Source: CAVZBT01 sp963773605
GTDB taxonomy: Bacteria > Acidobacteriota > UBA6911
Direction: 5' to 3'
Length of the DNA stretch: 64,000 nucleotides
Assembly: GCA_963773605.1 (NCBI GenBank)
Contig: CAVZBT010000013.1
Span: 314,231 to 378,230 of the forward strand
The position numbers and the translations under genes were made by a program. Positions 62,535-64,000 of the stretch are shown here, piece by piece. Numbering within the stretch: the first letter of the stretch is position 1; every line of letters starts with the position of its first letter. The notes under the pieces are model-generated. The model worked only from the letters and a program-made list of their open reading frames with translations. It was not told the origin of the DNA and did no database searches.

Positions 62535-62771
62535 ATGGCCTCTGTGGAAGAGAAAGTAAAGTCGATCATCGTCGATCAGTTGGGCGTCAACGAAGGCGAG
62601 GTCACACCGGCTGCTTCCTTCGTCGACGACTTGGGCGCCGATTCACTGGATACAATAGAGCTCGTCATGGCTTTCGAAGAGGCTTTCGGCATCGAGATCC
62701 CGGACGAGGATGCCGAAAAAATCAAGACCGTGAAGAACGCGATCGAGTACATAGAAACCCACGGTCGCTAA
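62535..62771 (+). CDS. acpP: Acyl carrier protein
   Basis: A 78-residue acidic carrier. The phosphopantetheine-accepting serine is in DLGADSLDTIELVMAFEEAF, with VEEKVKSIIVDQLGVNEGEV before it and DEDAEKIKTVKNAIEYIETH after. A ribosome site AAGGAGA precedes the ATG. Confidence 0.97.
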   Translation: MASVEEKVKSIIVDQLGVNEGEVTPAASFVDDLGADSLDTIELVMAFEEAFGIEIPDEDAEKIKTVKNAIEYIETHGR

Positions 62772-62791
62772 TTGAAAGAAGAGGTCGTCGA

Positions 62792-64000
62792 GTGAAACGG
62801 CGTGTCGTCATTACGGGCGTTGGCATGGTTACTGCCCTGGGGATCGGTTTGGAGGAAACCTGGCAATCCCTGCTGCAAGGGACTTCCGGGGTGGGGCCGA
62901 TCACCCATTTCGACGCGAGCCGCTTCCCGACCCAGATCGCGGCGGAGGTGAAGCACTTCGACCCGTCGAGCTATATCGAGCGGAAGGAAGTCAAGAAGAT
63001 GGACACATTCATCCACTTCGCGATTGTCGCCGCCGATTGGGCGATGAAGGACGCGGGTTTGACGCGCATGAACGGGACCGATGGTGAGCGAGCCGGCGTA
63101 ATCATCGGCTCGGGTATCGGGGGGTTCGGGACGATCGAAAACGAGCACGAGACGCTCCTGCGGCAGGGCCCGAAACGAGTCTCGCCATTTTTTATCCCCT
63201 CCAGCATCGTTAACCTGGCCGCGGGGCAGGTCTCGATCCGGTTCGGGGCCCGCGGCCCGAATGCCGCGCCCTGCACGGCATGTTCGGCAGGCAGCCACGC
63301 CATCGGCGACTCGTTTCGGATCATCGAACGGGGCGACGCCGACCTTATGATCGCCGGGGGCAGCGAAGCCGCCATAACCCCGATGGCCGTCGGGGGCTTT
63401 TCCGCCCTCAAAGCCCTCTCCACCCGGAATGAAGAGCCGGCGCGCGCAAGCCGGCCGTTCGACCTGCAGCGCGATGGTTTCGTCCTCGGCGAGGGCGCCG
63501 GCATCCTGATCCTTGAGGAGCTCGAGCGGGCGCGCGCGCGGGGTGCCCACATCTATGCCGAGATCGTCGGTTACGGGATGTCCGGGGACGCGCACCACAT
63601 CACCGCCCCTCCTCCCGACGGCGATGGGGCCATCCGCGCCATGCAGGCGACCATCCAGGGCGCGGGGGTCTCCCCGGACCAGGTCGACTACATCAACGCG
63701 CACGGCACGTCGACGCCTCCGAACGACCGGACGGAGACCGCGGCGATCCGGGCGGTATTCGGGGCGCACGCCTACACGCTGGCCATCAGCTCCACGAAAT
63801 CGATGATCGGTCACCTGCTCGGCGCCGCCGGGGCTGTCGAAGCCGCGGTCGTGGCCCTGAGCATCCGCGACCAGGTCCTGCACCCGACGATAAACCAGGA
63901 AGTGCCCGATCCCGATTGCGACCTGGACTACGTCCCCAACGTCTGCCGGCCGGCCCGTGTCCGCTACGCTCTATCCAACAGTTTCGGATTCGGCGGCACC
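62792..64000 (+). CDS. fabF: Beta-ketoacyl-ACP synthase II (3' end outside window)
   Basis: 403 codons are visible with no stop before the window end. It starts at GTG 62792: MKRRVVITGVGMVTALGIGL. The Cys-His-His triad is intact: NAAPCTACSAGSHAIGDSF (Cys), DYINAHGTSTPPNDRTE (His) and SSTKSMIGHLLGAAGAVEAA (Lys and His). The Gly-rich SNSFGFGGT lies at the edge, so only the last few residues are missing. It elongates acyl chains with malonyl-ACP. The order fabD-acpP-fabF, without fabG here, is a common variant. Confidence 0.95.
   Translation, partial: MKRRVVITGVGMVTALGIGLEETWQSLLQGTSGVGPITHFDASRFPTQIAAEVKHFDPSSYIERKEVKKMDTFIHFAIVAADWAMKDAGLTRMNGTDGERAGVIIGSGIGGFGTIENEHETLLRQGPKRVSPFFIPSSIVNLAAGQVSIRFGARGPNAAPCTACSAGSHAIGDSFRIIERGDADLMIAGGSEAAITPMAVGGFSALKALSTRNEEPARASRPFDLQRDGFVLGEGAGILILEELERARARGAHIYAEIVGYGMSGDAHHITAPPPDGDGAIRAMQATIQGAGVSPDQVDYINAHGTSTPPNDRTETAAIRAVFGAHAYTLAISSTKSMIGHLLGAAGAVEAAVVALSIRDQVLHPTINQEVPDPDCDLDYVPNVCRPARVRYALSNSFGFGGT

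Overview
The window is a GC-rich bacterial chromosome segment dominated by housekeeping genes. A bacterium of the phylum Acidobacteriota is the best fit. The pointers are a fragment resembling an ADOP (acidobacterial duplicated orphan permease) near 44.0-44.2 kb, short palindromic REP-like repeats of a kind I associate with acidobacterial genomes, and an unbroken str-S10-spc-alpha ribosomal locus. No 16S gene is present, so this is inference.

Layout. 0-6.4 kb: 3' part of larC, a MetRS C-terminal-type tRNA-binding protein, tatD, a polyprenyl diphosphate synthase, then on the minus strand a class A penicillin-binding protein and ssb. 6.6-27 kb: a good sigma70-type promoter drives one co-directional run from rpsL and rpsG through fusA, tuf, the S10, spc and alpha ribosomal genes, secY, adk, infA and rpoA to rplQ, followed by ribA. 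27-42.5 kb: a GspG-like lipoprotein, recG, rsmD, an ECF-like sigma factor diverging from a small unknown protein, coaD, an M23 peptidase, an outer-membrane barrel, a histidine kinase/NtrC-type regulator pair, a lipid kinase, a degraded AMP-binding protein, der, an HU/IHF gene, a MerR-type regulator and two tRNA-Pro genes flanking surE. 42.5-44.5 kb: a graveyard of tyrosine-recombinase and permease fragments beside tRNA-Pro(CGG). 44.6-64 kb: acyP, apt, a zinc-ribbon protein, a YbaK-type deacylase, a glycine-zipper protein, GNAT, FKBP, rpiB, a membrane-anchored nonapeptide-repeat protein, PilX-like and TadZ/CpaE-like proteins, a VOC protein, recQ, a VanZ-domain protein, a bactofilin, a methyltransferase-like protein, a TPR protein, and the yceD(DUF177)-rpmF-plsX-fabD-acpP-fabF fatty-acid cluster, whose last gene leaves the window.

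The strongest anomaly is in the ribosomal run. Eleven genes (rpsG, fusA, tuf, rplC, rplD, rplW, rplP, rpsQ, rpsK, rplQ, ribA) are interrupted by 32 reading-frame changes, 29 of which read as one extra base. They are densest in fusA and tuf, thin out downstream, and are absent from the flanking 0-7.3 kb and 27-42 kb. Because these are normally essential genes and conserved protein sequence resumes exactly after each break, insertion-biased sequence error is the likeliest cause, and the genes are annotated as single CDSs with their breakpoints. The most unusual intact gene is the nonapeptide-repeat protein (about 26 copies of a DPxFxxLAx unit). The most informative mobile-DNA signal is a cluster of palindromic TTATGCGGA half-sites between recombinase fragments.
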